Shown here: positions 11,801-22,774 of the stretch, piece after piece
Layout of the letters: each line of letters begins with the position of its first letter
Numbering within the stretch: position 1 is the stretch's first letter
From: Mesorhabditis belari
Taxonomy: Eukaryota > Nematoda > Chromadorea > Rhabditida > Rhabditidae
Assembly (NCBI GenBank): GCA_958450365.1
Contig: CAUEEP010000872.1
Coordinates: 432,388 to 496,387, forward strand
DNA: 64,000 nt
Reading direction: 5' to 3'
Notes under the pieces: model-generated
Seen by the model: only the letters and a program-made list of their open reading frames with translations
Told to the model about the DNA's origin: nothing
The model's database searches: none
Position numbers and translations under genes: made by a program

Positions 11801-14800
11801 TATTGATATATCTATTGGCCAAACATCAAACGGTTAACTCAATTTGAGCGGAGCCAAAACTTGATCCAAAGGCATCCTTCCATTTTTTGGCCACCTCTTC
11901 TTCTGTGCAGTCAGTTTGCCCAAAAGCTGAACAAATTCAAAAACTTTTTATATCAAAATGTAGAGGAGATCTTCAGCTTTCGAATAATACTCATATATAT
12001 CTTTTTCTTGATTTCGGTATCTTGAGAAATTTACAAAATAGTAAAAAACGCGACTTCATAACTGGACAACCCAATAGTAACACAATGGTTTTGGCGGGAC
12101 ATTTCGTAGTAGAAACGGGACAATTACGGGACATTTAAAGGACAATTCGTAGCAGAAATACAGCTAAATTAGGGGTAAAAATTGCTACCAGAAATTTGAG
12201 CATAATAAATTTTGATAATTATTTTGATTTGAGCTGTAAATTTGTACCCGAGGGTTTTCGGGGTCGACGAATCGATTAGCGCTATTCATTTTGTTCCAAT
12301 TCGCTTTCATATTCTTCCTTAAAACTAATAATGTTTCCTTAAAACTTTTAAGTCTAAAAACTAAACCCTGTTTTCTCCAAAATTTGCATATCTTTCCTAA
12401 TCGCAATTTCCTGCTCAATAAAAATAATTTCCCAAAGTGGAATGGGGATTATCGCGTCGTTGTATCGAATCTATTTTCGATTTTTTAGATTATGGAAAAA
12501 ACTTGAAAAACTTTAAAGAAAATCCCCTAAATCTCAGAAGATTTGCGCCTCACCAGAACAAAAAGTTGCGCTTGCGGCTGTTTTTGGCGGATGAGCTCGG
12601 ATAGAGTGACGAGTTTGGTGGAAAAGCCGTCCACAGACTCCGATTGCTCATCTACATTGCAGCCGATCGACAGGACGATTATCTGAATTATTATCGACGA
12701 TTATTAGCGTTATCGTGTTATTATCGAGAATTTTATGGAGAATTTAAAAACGGAATCTCTTTGAGGTAAGCTGGGGTGACTAACAAGAAACTAACTAACA
12801 GGAAAGATTTTCTGCTTAAATTTTTCCCAGAAATCTAGAAATTTTTGCGCAAATAGACACATTGAATAAATTAAACCCAAAAAAATAACTGTAAAGTTTT
12901 GAATTTGCATTTGAAATCTAAATGAAAGAACAATCGCTAGCTAGCATAGCTAACAGCCTAGCTAACAGCCTAGCTAACAGCCTAGCTAACAGCCTAGCTA
13001 ACAGCCTAGCTAACAGCCTAGCTAACAGCCTAGCTAACAGTCTAGCTAACAGCCTAGCTAACAGCCTAGCTAACAGCCTAGCTAACAGCCTCATCTGATC
13101 GATTTCGAGCCTCAGCTGATCGATTAGAATACAGAGTGAGTCATAATTCGAGTGTGTTCCCCTCAAGAAATAGTGTAAAAGAGGAAACGAGTTAGGTCGA
13201 AATCAACTGAATATCTTAAATATATCTTAAATATCTTCTCAAATTTGTAAGATATTCAGTTGAATTTTAAATGAACTCGTTTCCTGTTAGGTACATGCAT
13301 AAGATTCAACATTTTCAACAACATTCAGCATTTTCATAAATTTCCAACGATAGAAACCTGATATCGACGAATGTTATAAACTATTTGAAAGTTGTAAATC
13401 TCCTCTACAAAATAGGCTAAAGCGTGTTTCAATTGATCGAACCATTGAAGAAATTTCGAGGGCGAAATGCGAGGGACCAAAAATAGGAATCGGGTCACTT
13501 TAAGAACAAGTTTAATTTGATAATTGATATATAGTTATCCTTTTTCTATTTAAATCTTCAATTTTGGGAAGCTACCTCTATTTTGACCACACTAAACTTG
13601 TCCCTAAAGTGACTCGATTCCTTTTTTGGTCACTCGCATTTCGGCCTCGAAATTTTTTCAATGGTTCGATCAATTGAAACACGTTTTGGCCTCTTTTGTA
13701 GAGGAGATTTACAACTTTCAAATGGTTTATAACATTCATTGATATCCGATACAGAAAGTATCGGATTAGCTCAAGACCATACTTCTTGCATTTTTTATTT
13801 TAAATGCAAATTGTCCGATCAAAATGCGAAATATTGAATCAGTCAATTCAGTGAAGGTTTAGTTAAAATCAGTTCTTACTACGCGTTAGACTTGTGATCA
13901 GATGGATCGAATCCGTTGATCAAATCGGATCCAATCCGATGATTAGATCGGATTCAATCCGATGATTAGATCGGATCCAATCCATTGATCAAATCAGATC
14001 CAATCCGATGATTAGATCGGATTGAATCATCGGATTGAAATCGATCCGATCCAATCCGATCCGACAGAATTTCGATTGCGAGTCTAGTACGAAGTCCAGA
14101 ACATTCAAACGAGTGATTATAGAATCTCATTATGAGCATTTTCTTGAGCACTGTGAGCACTGTAAGCACTGTAAGCATACAAAGCTATTTAGAGAAGTCG
14201 AAGAACTCAACGAACTGTGTTTGATGTTTTTAAAGCTTTTTTATCTTTGCGTAAATGGAAAGCAGTCAAGTTGAGGGATTGGAACCATTAAATTAATTAT
14301 ATTAACCATTAAATCCATCCATAAACCCGATCCCGGTCCAATCCCAAACCCGACTCGTACTAAAGGATCATTGATGCTTTTGGAAGCCAAAATATTAGAT
14401 TTTATATCTAATATCTCATATATCTTATATCTAATCAATGATTTATCTTTTCTAAAAGATAAATCATTGATGAATTCATTCGAAAATTCATTTCCACCTT
14501 AGCCGACGCCTCGTCAAGCTCTCCGTTCTCCACCCTCCATCTCACGTTCTCGATTGTATCCCCAATAATCCCGAATGTCAGGCAATGGAGTGGGGAAATC
14601 TTCTCGCGATAGAACTAAAATCTGATTATCCTGGATAAGACAAGAATTCAGGTTTTTTTTCGGCAAAATCTCACCGTACTCTGCCCCAAGAGTGCAATGT
14701 GATCATCGCCGACGAAAATCACGTCAGCCTCTTTTCCGCGAACCTCGCTCACAAAGCATTCGTGCTGAAAAATGCAAAAAAATAGATCTTTTCACAAAGA

Positions 14801-15994
14801 TAGATATTGAGACAGATGAAAAAGTCTATCATAATGATGTCTACTAGAACAAAAGCCAGTAATTTTTGGAAGTTTAACTTGTTTAATTCAACATTTGTCT
14901 GATAAATTGTTGATACATTGAACAATCTTGAACAAATTGCCTCACAGCAGTTCTGTCACTTGAAAGATATCGTAAAATCTATTCTAGAACTTCTTGATTC
15001 ACGGTATTTAGTAATTTATTAAAGTTAAAGGCATTTCTAGCATGCCAGTTGAATGATTAGTTGAATGGCTGCTTGGTTAGCGTTCCGAAAATCGAGGGTT
15101 CAATCCTGGAGGTAAAACTTGTCGACTGTAAAATACGATGTGTTAGTAGATTGGCTAATGTATAACTATGGGTTGGAATGGTTTTTTTCGAAAACGACCT
15201 CTCCCTTTGTGCAGTCAATGTACAACTTTTATAACTAATGTAGTTAAAAAGAATTTCCACTACAGAGTGTCCCAAAAGTTCAAAAGTTTACAACTGTTTA
15301 CAGTTTACAACTACAAGCTTACAGCTTCTTTTAAGGTTCGAATTTTTCTTTGGAACTGTCAACCTTTGTTGTCAAATTCTTTTTGAACACTTTTGAACAA
15401 TTTACATTGGTTTAGTTTGGCTTGAAAAATTGATTCTAGGATTTAGTGAACAATAAAGATTAGATCATTATCGGTTAGTTTATCTGATGATTGGTCTTTA
15501 AACTTTAAACTTGATCTTTAGATGAATTTTTTGCATTAAAAGCAATCCCGTAACAATCCCTTAACAATCCCTTAACAATCCCTTAACAATCCCTTAACAA
15601 TCCCTTAACAATCCCTTAACAATCCTTAGCAATCCCTTAACAATCCCTTAACAATCCCTTAGCAATCCCTTAACAATCCCTTAGCAATCCCTTAACAATC
15701 CCTACTTCAACACCTTTCACCAAAAATTTGTGTGGCTTTCAAATCAGACATTACCATCAAGTGAGACTGTTCAAGGATTGAACAAAAATTGGTAAACGTT
15801 GAAAAAAGGCAAGAATAGGGATTATCTGCTGATTGACTGGTAGAGAATCAGAAGAGAAAAGAAAGAAAATGAGAAGAGGATCTTCTGAAGGATTTGTCTT
15901 GTCACTTGTCATTTGTCAACTCAACTTGTCAACTCAACTTTCAACTCACCGTGTCCAGCCATGTTCGATCGGTGGCCGAGCGTGGGGCACTCAT
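8900..15994 (-). CDS. PAF acetylhydrolase Ib alpha-subunit-like GDSL protein, six exons, probable pseudoenzyme
   Basis: Exons on the minus strand: 15994-15950, 14764-14675, 14614-14498, 12682-12554, 10528-10405 and 9021-8900. All junctions have AG acceptors and GT donors and keep phase. They give 208 residues, close to the roughly 230 of vertebrate PAFAH1B2/3. Family blocks appear in order: DVIFVGDDH (block I), SPLHCLTFG then GDT (block II), IGCNV (block III), QPQAQLFVL then LPSGRN, and FDFRHLT (block V DxxH). In active members block I is GDS with the catalytic serine; here that residue is aspartate (GAT). The Asp and His of block V and the Asn of block III remain. In mammals the alpha subunits dimerise and bind LIS1 in the cytosol. 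A TTTTAG acceptor at 16018, 23 bases before ATG, would suit spliced-leader trans-splicing. Introns 4 and 5 hold inverted-repeat transposons. Family assignment is confident; loss of activity is inferred. Confidence 0.9.
9218..9793 (-). mobile_element. Deleted mariner element with intact terminal repeats, in intron 5 of the PAF-AH-like gene
   Basis: The ends are inverted copies of TTAGGTTGTTCGGATATAAA. A minus-strand frame at 9543-9337 keeps the transposase N-terminal part: WLQRFRNGDENLEDDE, then VDNDILRAAIESDP. The rest of the coding region is gone. A short inverted repeat around GTAGACAACGATATT (9400-9432) interrupts the frame. Confidence 0.75.
9857..10123. mobile_element. Short inverted-repeat element (MITE) in intron 5 of the PAF-AH-like gene
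   Basis: The ends are about 31-base inverted repeats beginning TACCGTAAATACTGTAATAG. There is no coding capacity. It sits between the mariner-derived element (9218-9793) and exon 5 (10405). Confidence 0.7.
10812..11322. mobile_element. MITE, TATTGGGTTGTC family, diverged copy
   Basis: The left end TATTGGGTTGTCCGGTTATG matches the element at 11498-12076. The right end keeps only ACAACCCAATA. No reading frame of note. It lies in intron 4 of the PAF-AH-like gene. Confidence 0.6.
11498..12076. mobile_element. MITE, TATTGGGTTGTC family, well-preserved copy
   Basis: About 48-base terminal inverted repeats begin TATTGGGTTGTCCAGTTATG. A second inner inverted pair with TAGAGGAGATCTTCAGCTTT lies further in. 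It has no transposase. It sits in intron 4 of the PAF-AH-like gene. Confidence 0.75.
12230..12297. repeat. Fragment of the same dispersed repeat, reversed
   Basis: AAATTTGTACCCGAGGGTTTT and AATCGATT match the family in reverse orientation. It lies in intron 4 of the PAF-AH-like gene. Confidence 0.5.
12944..13090. repeat. 12-base minisatellite CTAGCTAACAGC
   Basis: About 12 units in intron 3 of the PAF-AH-like gene; one unit has T for C. Confidence 0.9.
13360..13747. repeat. Palindromic element, about 170-base arms
   Basis: The left arm (CTGATATCGACGAATG through GGTCACTTTAAGAACAAG) is repeated inverted on the right (CTTGTCCCTAAAGTGACTC to GATATC). It lies in intron 3 of the PAF-AH-like gene. 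Confidence 0.7.
13900..14070. repeat. Degenerate array of ATCGGATCCAATCCGATGATT-like units
   Basis: Units of about 23 bases with internal inverted symmetry (ATCGGAT and ATCCGAT), in intron 3 of the PAF-AH-like gene. Confidence 0.7.
15547..15702. repeat. 11-base minisatellite AATCCCTTAAC
   Basis: About 14 units, some AATCCCTTAGC, in intron 1 of the PAF-AH-like gene. Confidence 0.9.
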
Positions 15995-16298
15995 TTGAGC
16001 TTGTTTAGCTTGTTTAGCTAAAATTTATTCTTTTTTCTCCACAACTTTTTACACTTTTCGAAAAAAAACGAATTGAAAACACGACCACAAAAAAATAACA
16101 AAACTAATTATCACAAACCTTTGACAAGTACTAAATGTTGACCAAAAAGAAAGATGAAATCACAATTATGGATCTAAATGTTGACCAAAAACAAGATGAG
16201 ATCACAAATATGGATCACAATTCACAATTATGAATATGTATTTGACAAAAATGGAAACTAAGAAACAACTAGAACCACAAAAATTAAAGATTATAAGA

Positions 16299-16650
16299 AA
16301 ACTAAAGCTATTGTTGATCTAAAAGCTTTAGCGATAGCTTTAGCTTTAAAATCAAGCATAGCCTCTTAGAATGATAACCAAAGCAAAATCTAAAGCATAT
16401 TTTCAAGTTAGAATACAATTTCGATCATTTAACAGCAATTCTCTAGCTATTTTGGGTCATAATGGTACTTTCAAGCAAACTAAAGCTATTGTTGATCTAA
16501 AAACGATAGCTTTAGCTTTAAAATCAAGCATAGCATCTTAGAATGATAACCAAAACCAAATCTAAAGAATATTTTCAATTTAGAATACAATTTCGATCAT
16601 TTAACCGCAATTCTCTAGCTATTTTGGGTCATAGTGGTACTTTCAAGCTT
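16299..16650. repeat. Two tandem copies of a roughly 180-base unit
   Basis: AAACTAAAGCTATTGTTGATC to GGTACTTTCAAG is repeated with few changes just upstream of the PAF-AH-like gene (minus strand). Confidence 0.65.
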
Positions 16651-17365
16651 CAGTGTTCTATGTAAAAGCTCTATGTAAAAGCTCTACGTGTTCACACGAG
16701 TTCAGGTTTAGAAACAATTTTACATACCAAGCGATTTAAAGTCTAAAACTTGTTCAAAAGGCTAACTGTTTTCAATGTTGTCAGATCATTTGGCAGATTA
16801 GTTCTCGAATTTATGAAACTTACACTAGAGCGGATCTCTACTAGTCTTTGAACCAAACTTGACTCAGCCAATGTTATTCGATTAGACTTTTACCCCTTGG
16901 AAAGTTTTAAAATGAAAGCGAATGTTGTTTCTAAGCAAGATTTAGACAAGAATCTTACAAAGGAAAGGCACTAGATCAATGTATCCTTTCAAAATGAAAC
17001 CCAGTGTCCTAATAGAACTTTTTAAGCTGATTCTGAATCCGGTTTTAGTTTTTTCAGCGGGGCTCTGTAACGTGAGGAATTTGGAATGGAAAACTTGAGC
17101 TCGATTCGCCTAGGTTTAAAAGCTTTCAAATGATCTAAAAGGTTTAAAAGCTTTTAAAACAAAGATCGTTTATTTTTAAAAGCTTTCTTTATGCTTTAAA
17201 TATTCCAAATGTGTGCTCGTGGATTCACATTAGAATTAGAAGATAGATTAGAATATTTAGCTCAAATTAGAAGATAAATAGAAGATAAATAGAAGATAAA
17301 TTTGTTTAAAATTCTTCAAAATCTTAATAATCTCTTCTTTCAGAAAAACTAAAGAAGCTTTAAGC

Positions 17366-17436
17366 TTGAACTGTCAGCTTGAACTGTCAGCTTGAACTGT
17401 CAGCTTGAACTGCCAGCTTGAACTGTCAGCTTGAAC
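17366..17436. repeat. 13-base tandem CTTGAACTGTCAG, five to six units
   Basis: One unit has GCCAG. Confidence 0.8.
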
Positions 17437-17461
17437 CCGAAGCCTCGAGGTTGAAAAAAAA

Positions 17462-17755
17462 GCGTAGGCTAGCACACTATTCACTGCGCCATGAGCTCAT
17501 ATTTAAACGAAGAAAGAGAGACTCCAATTGACAAGTTCCAATTGACAAGTTCCAATTGTGAGACCCAATAAAATGCATAGCTACAATCGATTCCACGACC
17601 CCGAAAACTCCCGGGTACAAATTTCCAGCCGAATATCTTTTTTGTGCCATCTACAAAGCAAGAAATAATCCTATCTAAATGACTGCGTAGGCTAGCACAC
17701 TATCCACTGCGCTATGAGCTCACATTTAAACGAAGAAAGAGAGAAAAAAGAAAGT
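17462..17755. repeat. Dispersed-repeat copy flanked by a 60-base direct duplication
   Basis: GCGTAGGCTAGCACACTAT to CATTTAAACGAAGAAAGAG occurs at 17462-17520 and again at 17685-17740. Between them lies a copy of the dispersed repeat (GAGACCCAATAAAATGC, CTCCCGGGTACAAATTTCC). Confidence 0.6.
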
Positions 17756-18566
17756 AAAGCAAGAAAAGAAAGAAAGAGGAGAAAGAAGAAAGAAAGAAAG
17801 AAAGAAAGAACGATCAAGAAAGCTTTCTAGGCAAATCGGAGTCAATTTTTCTATGCTAAATCTCTTACTTTACAGAGCCAGAAAACTAGAACCAGATTTA
17901 GAATCAGCGCAAAAAGTTCTATTAAGTACATTAGGTTAGATTTTGAAATAGCATCTTGCCTTAGCGCCTTTCTCTAGTTAGAGAAATAAACTTTAATCTA
18001 AAGCATTTCAAACCAAATTCTCAAATCAAATTGAGAACTGGTTCAGAACGATAAGTGGATCGAAAGTGGCTAGCTTTGGTAGTACAATGGAAAATAGGGT
18101 GGTAGGAAAAAGAGGAGGAATAGATGGAATAGATCTAGGGTGCGTGTGTCTATTATGTGACTGGGTGGTGGGATGAAAAAGGGGTAGAGGCTGACGGGGA
18201 GCCAGCACGCGACACATCGAACACATGCACCACTTACCCATAAACTCTTCTCTTCCCTTCACCCTTTCCCCTTTTTGCTACCCTTTATAGAGTGAGTGCA
18301 CCTGTGCAGAAGCCCCTTTTGCTCATCTAGACACCAATTTTCAGTCAATGTTTACCGGCTGGGCTGACTGGGTGTGCGCTCATTGCACCCATTCACCCCT
18401 TTGAGGTCAAAAGCAACCAGCAACCCCCCCCCCTTTTCTGGCTCTTTAATTACTATGAGATCATTAGCATAGAAATTTAGAGTGAGATCAAGAAGAGAAT
18501 GGTGAACGGGGTGGGTTAACAAATGGGAACAATGAAATGGAAATTTTGTGGCAAGTTTGTGGCCAG

Positions 18567-18744
18567 GCTCAGGCTCAGGATCAGGCTTAGGCTTAGGCTT
18601 AGGCTTAGGCTTAGGCTTAGGCTTAGGCTTAGGCTTAGGCTCAGGCTCAGGCTCAGGCTCAGGCTTAGGCTCAGGCTTAGGCTTAGGCTTAGCCTTAGGC
18701 TTAGCCTTAGGCTTAGGCTTAGGCTCAGGCTTAGGCTTAGGCTT

Positions 18745-18804
<60 letters not shown>
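18567..18804 (+). repeat. Interstitial telomere-type array, TTAGGC and TCAGGC
   Basis: About 40 hexamers. TTAGGC dominates the first part and TCAGGC the last; one unit type reads TTAGCC. TTAGGC is the telomere repeat of C. elegans and many other nematodes. The long Leu-Arg and Ser-Gly frames here are artefacts of the repeat. Confidence 0.9.
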
Positions 18805-18805
<1 letters not shown>

Positions 18806-19247
18806 TGTAAAACGTGTAAAACTATTTGTGTAAAACGTTAACAATTCAGGATTTTGTTAGTTCAAGCTTATTTGGCTGACTTTCGATCGACTTTAAGTTG
18901 AATTTTATTGGGTTTTGATCTTTAAAGCAATGCAAAATACTCCCCAATTATTAAGCAAAGATTTTTTTCAATTTTCCAGCTGTATTGCTGTCTCAAGTAC
19001 GTTTAGTGTTTTAGTCGAAGATGTGATTAAACTTTTTGTTTTACGGAAGCGATCAAAAACCAAATTCTGAACTATTTTGTGACTCTGGGAATAAGCTAAT
19101 AACATTTGAAGCTAATAAGATTTAACATTTAACATTTAAAGTTACAAATGATTTCAAAAAACGATAGAATAACTTTGAAAACATTGAATTCTTTGTACTG
19201 GTTTCAAAGATTTAAAGAAAAGCCCCAAACTAGCTTCAAGATTCAAC

Positions 19248-19750
19248 GATTTAAGTTCCAATGGTCAAGCTCCAATTGACAAGTTCTAATTGCGAGACCC
19301 AATAAAATGCTCCAATCGATTCCCCGAACCCGAAAACCCCCGGTACAAATTTCCAGCCAACTATCTTTTTTTGTACCATCTACAAAGCAAGAACTAATCC
19401 TTTGTAAATGACTGGCGAGACGTTCGTTGTGCGGCGGCGGAATCTGGCGCAGGGCTTTTACATAAAGCCCTGCGCCAGGCAAACCCCTTTCCTCCCCTTG
19501 TCGGCAATATATTGCATCGAGTCTAGATCAGTTTTTCTCTTAGATCTGGGTCCATTTTTGCTTCAAATTCCAGCCAAGTCTGCACGTGATCGCTCGTCGT
19601 CTGGCAAATCCATTGGGTATAAAGTGCTTCCGTTTTGGAGTCCGTAAATGGTAGGAGCGACCAAATTTCAGCCTTATTATGCTCAAATTCTTGCAATCAT
19701 TCTTGCCCCAAATCTGGGTGTATTTTTCCAGCAAACTCGACATCCTTAAC
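19248..19750. repeat. Dispersed repeat with GC-rich hairpin (fullest copy)
   Basis: It starts near CAATTGACAAGTTCTAATTG, passes GAGACCCAATAAAATG, AATCGATTCC and ACCCCCGGTACAAATTT, and then contains a perfect 15-pair hairpin (19444-19478, stem CTGGCGCAGGGCTTT). It continues to TATAAAGTGCTTCC and ends near 19750. Related copies lie at 12230-12297 (reverse), 17519-17680, 35135-35520 and 40933-41125. Confidence 0.6.
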
Positions 19751-20064
19751 AAACAAAGGGTTAAAATAAACTCCGCTAATAGATTCTGCGACTCTGAAAA
19801 CCCTGGGATACAAATCTTGATAGGTTAGTGAGTTAAAATTGACCTAAAAAGCGGATTTCGAGGAAACACCTGAGAGAATCATACAGCTGATAAAATATTG
19901 ATAAATCTTTTAGTATACTAGCTATTTCTAATATATTAAATAAAGATAAAATAAAGATTCACGAGCTAATTTAGAAAACCAGTGTTTAAAAGAAACAGAA
20001 GCTTAAAAGAACCAGAAGCTTAAAAGAACCAGAAGCTTTATAGAAACAGAAGCTTTTTTCAAGC

Positions 20065-20664
20065 TCATCTCGGTCTCCAAGTGGCCAGCGCCACCCATCC
20101 CTCCTCCTTCATATAAGCGTATCTCTTTTCCACCAAACTTTTCGCAAACTTTTCCTCTTCAGCCGTTTTACAGACTTTCCTAAGTAAACTCTTGATAATT
20201 TTATCCTGGTTCTTGTAAATATCATTTCCTCTAGAGCTGATAAATTGCTTTCCATCAGCGATGATAATCTCTTTATCGAAGCCTCGATCCAACTTCTTCT
20301 TAAACACCTCAATTTCCTCAATGGCTTCACTTTTCCAATTTCTCTTTGTCCTTTCCAAATCCAATGAAATCGTAGACGGACATCGATAAATTTCTTGCTG
20401 TTTAGAAGGGTTTTTCTTAAAGGATTTTCTTGTCGTTCTTGTCGTCTCGCTAAATATTTTCTTGAAAAACAAAGCCATTCGAACTTTTCTACTTAAAAGT
20501 TGACCATTTTCTGATAGAAAAATGTTTGGATAGCTCTTGTGGATCAATTTCTGTTCAAGATACGCTTCTTTTACGCATTTTCCTTGTTCTCGATCTCGAG
20601 TTCGCTGAATCGATGCGAGATTTATTCGATGATTGTGCTCTTCGTCCAAATATTGCGAGAACAT
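20065..20664 (-). CDS. Hypothetical basic protein with SNARE-like C-terminal heptad region (paralogue 1)
   Basis: An uninterrupted frame of 199 residues. It starts MFSQYLDEEH, preceded in frame by a stop. It shares with the 22742-22101 protein PNIFxS, FKKIFS, a P-S-x-x-S-L-D block and a K-K-x-D helix, so the two are paralogues. Residues about 125-185 form amphipathic helix and can be laid on the SNAP-25 second SNARE motif: GNDIYKNQDKII matches the central layers, with Asn or Gln near the zero position. It ends MKEEGW plus a short tail, with no transmembrane segment. The N-terminal half resembles no family I know. The SNARE reading is inference. No intron was required, but upstream exons cannot be excluded. 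Confidence 0.6.
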   Translation of the reverse strand: MFSQYLDEEHNHRINLASIQRTRDREQGKCVKEAYLEQKLIHKSYPNIFLSENGQLLSRKVRMALFFKKIFSETTRTTRKSFKKNPSKQQEIYRCPSTISLDLERTKRNWKSEAIEEIEVFKKKLDRGFDKEIIIADGKQFISSRGNDIYKNQDKIIKSLLRKVCKTAEEEKFAKSLVEKRYAYMKEEGWVALATWRPR

Positions 20665-21174
20665 TTGAAAATCTCACGAATAAGCGATCAACAATCAATC
20701 AACAATCAGAAATTGGCTTTTTCTTTGACAAGAATCTTGTTCGAGTTTTTAAAAAACATCCAGAAATCGTAGAATTAATAGATTGAGAGGAAATAGTTCC
20801 AAATTTCCAATTTCCAAATTTCAAAAGAAAATAAAGCGCTAACAATTTGGGTAAGCTGGAATTTTCAAGAAGTTTTCAATTTTCAGCTTTGAAGGGAATC
20901 GACAGGTGGAAAAATGCAAAATTGTAAGTCAATCGGGTGCCATAGTGACAGAAATCGAGAGCTAAATTCAGCTAAATTCAACATTTCTGTTGCCCAAGAT
21001 GCTAGATTTCAATTAGGAAACGAGATCAGCCAAAACCGGCTAACGAAGAGGCAAACCAAATTCTTTGTATGGCATGACTGCCTAGTTTTGCCTGCAAAAG
21101 CCTATAAAGTCACTGGATCTGTCTTCTGGCCTGACCTAGCTTATATTAGGCTACGTCCCTTTTGATAAATATTT

Positions 21175-21395
21175 GATATGCGGCTTATATACATTTGATA
21201 CACCCGCCGCTTTTGCCATTGGCAATCTAACTTTAAGCTCGAATATCTTGGTGCTGTGCTGTCCAATTTATATATTCTTGATATCATTAGATGCGCCAAG
21301 TCTTTCTCTGTCGATTGGTACAAAAACTATTTCAATTAAACAGCCCAACACCAAGATATTTGAGTTCAAAGTTAGATTACCAATGGCAAAAGGCG
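21175..21395. repeat. Palindromic TTTTGCCATTGGCAAT family, single copy
   Basis: It runs from CGCCGCTTTTGCCATTGGC to ACCAATGGCAAAAGGCGGC, with the family's central GTCGATTGGTACAAAAAC. Confidence 0.65.
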
Positions 21396-21782
21396 GCAAT
21401 TGCCAATATCAAATGTTCCATAAATCTCTACGAAGAAATTGGCTGAATGAATTTCTCTGAAAATTTGGCTATACATGTAACTTTTTGTGCTCTATCTTTT
21501 ATCTATAGACACCAAGATAGGTTTCCATTAGCTAAAGTGTCTAAACCGCATCATCGAGCTACCCTTTTTGACTACTCGACTTCACACTGCCAAAAAAATC
21601 CAGACATAAGACATTTTAAACCCATTTTAATGTTATTTTGTAGAAAAATGATTGGAATTTCTAATGAAACAAAAAATGAACAAATGAAACAATGAAACAT
21701 TGCCTTTCTAATGAAACAAACCGTAGTTCAATTGGTACATTTGTTGGTTTTAAAACGGAAGTACAAAAAGAAACGAAAAGAC

Positions 21783-21930
21783 TTTCTGGTTGTTTTAAGC
21801 TCTAGGATCTGGCTGTTTTAAGCTCTAGGATCTGGCTGTTTTAAGCTTTAGGATTTGGCTGTTAAGCTCTAGGATCTGGCTGTTTTAAGCTCTAGGATCT
21901 GACTGGCTGGTTGGCTGAGCTGATTGGCTG
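21783..21930. repeat. Tandem GGCTGTTTTAAGCTCTAGGATCT-type units
   Basis: About five units near 23 bases, degrading to GGCTGGTTGGCTGAGCTG. Confidence 0.8.
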
Positions 21931-22100
21931 TTTTAAGTACGGTAAAAAGTGTCTAGACCGAGAAACTTACTGTAACTGAATATTTGTATCTTTGGCTGTG
22001 CTTAGGTACAAAAGAAAACAAAAGATTGACGGAAATAGATTGACGAAAAAGGACGAAAAAGGACGAAAACGGACCAACTCAAAAGAATTTTACAAAGTCA

Positions 22101-22742
22101 TCAAAACAATTTCAAAACCAATCGCCGATCTTTTACAACAGTGCCAATCGGTGGAGCGATATAGATTTCGCACTGGGCGCGTAGAGAAAACCAGTGAAGT
22201 GGAAACCATCCAACTTTCTTCATCTTCAAGAACATGTTCTTCACTCGATTCTTTGCAAGAATTTGTTCTTCAGCTTTCTGAAAGTGTTCCACAGTGCTTC
22301 TCGTTATCGTCGACTCTTGTTCAAAAACTGTGCCTCCAAGACTTCGCAAATTCCTTGCAATTGTAACACTCTTGCTCAACTCAAGATCGATTTTCTGCTT
22401 TAAATCAATCATCTTCTCGTCAGTGCTCTTTTTCAAATCTTTTCTGATTCTAGAAATGTCTAGAGACATCATGGATGGCGTCCTTGTAATAGAAAATGAT
22501 TCTTTGCTTTTATTAGTGACTTTCCGACTGAATATCTTTTTTAAAAAAGATTGTGACGGAGCACGAAGGTGAAGTTGGTCAGAGAAGAAAATGTTCGGTA
22601 AACTTTCACTAGATGAAATTTCTAGTGTTCCTTTAGCTAATAGAGATTGATTATAAGATTTCTCGAGTTCTCGATTGTAGAAACCGTCAAAAATCTCACA
22701 AGCGGTAAGCCAAGAATCTCTTTTGCGAAAGTTTTTTGACAT
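22101..22742 (-). CDS. Hypothetical basic protein with SNARE-like C-terminal heptad region (paralogue 2)
   Basis: An uninterrupted frame of 213 residues starting MSKNFRKRDSW. The middle carries PNIFFS, FLKKIFS and a TPSMMSLDIS block, as in paralogue 1. From about residue 135, a 37-residue stretch starting LGGTVFEQESTI aligns without gaps to the second SNARE motif of SNAP-25. The zero-layer Gln, the following Ile at +4, and Ala and Arg further on coincide. It continues KMKKVGW, then a longer hydrophobic tail with FPLHWFSL that the other two lack. A cytosolic or peripheral membrane location is inferred from the basic FLKKIF segment. A 12-bp minisatellite begins just upstream of the start codon. 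Confidence 0.62.
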   Translation of the reverse strand: MSKNFRKRDSWLTACEIFDGFYNRELEKSYNQSLLAKGTLEISSSESLPNIFFSDQLHLRAPSQSFLKKIFSRKVTNKSKESFSITRTPSMMSLDISRIRKDLKKSTDEKMIDLKQKIDLELSKSVTIARNLRSLGGTVFEQESTITRSTVEHFQKAEEQILAKNRVKNMFLKMKKVGWFPLHWFSLRAQCEIYIAPPIGTVVKDRRLVLKLF

Positions 22743-22774
22743 GATGGAGATTTAAAAGCAAGTTTGATGGGGAA

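Larger units (their letters stand above)
15995..19247. other. Upstream region of the PAF-AH-like gene, mostly repeats
   Basis: Apart from the listed tandem and dispersed repeats, no exon is recognised. A GC-richer stretch at 18100-18480 with CTTCTCTTCCCTTCACCC may be promoter-like but shows no clear element. Confidence 0.4.

Noticed and set aside
12918..13166. Arg-Leu-Leu-Ala repeat frame
   Set aside because: It is a translation of the CTAGCTAACAGC array.
18523..18841. Arg-Leu and Ser-Gly frames of 95-97 codons
   Set aside because: They are translations of the TTAGGC/TCAGGC array.
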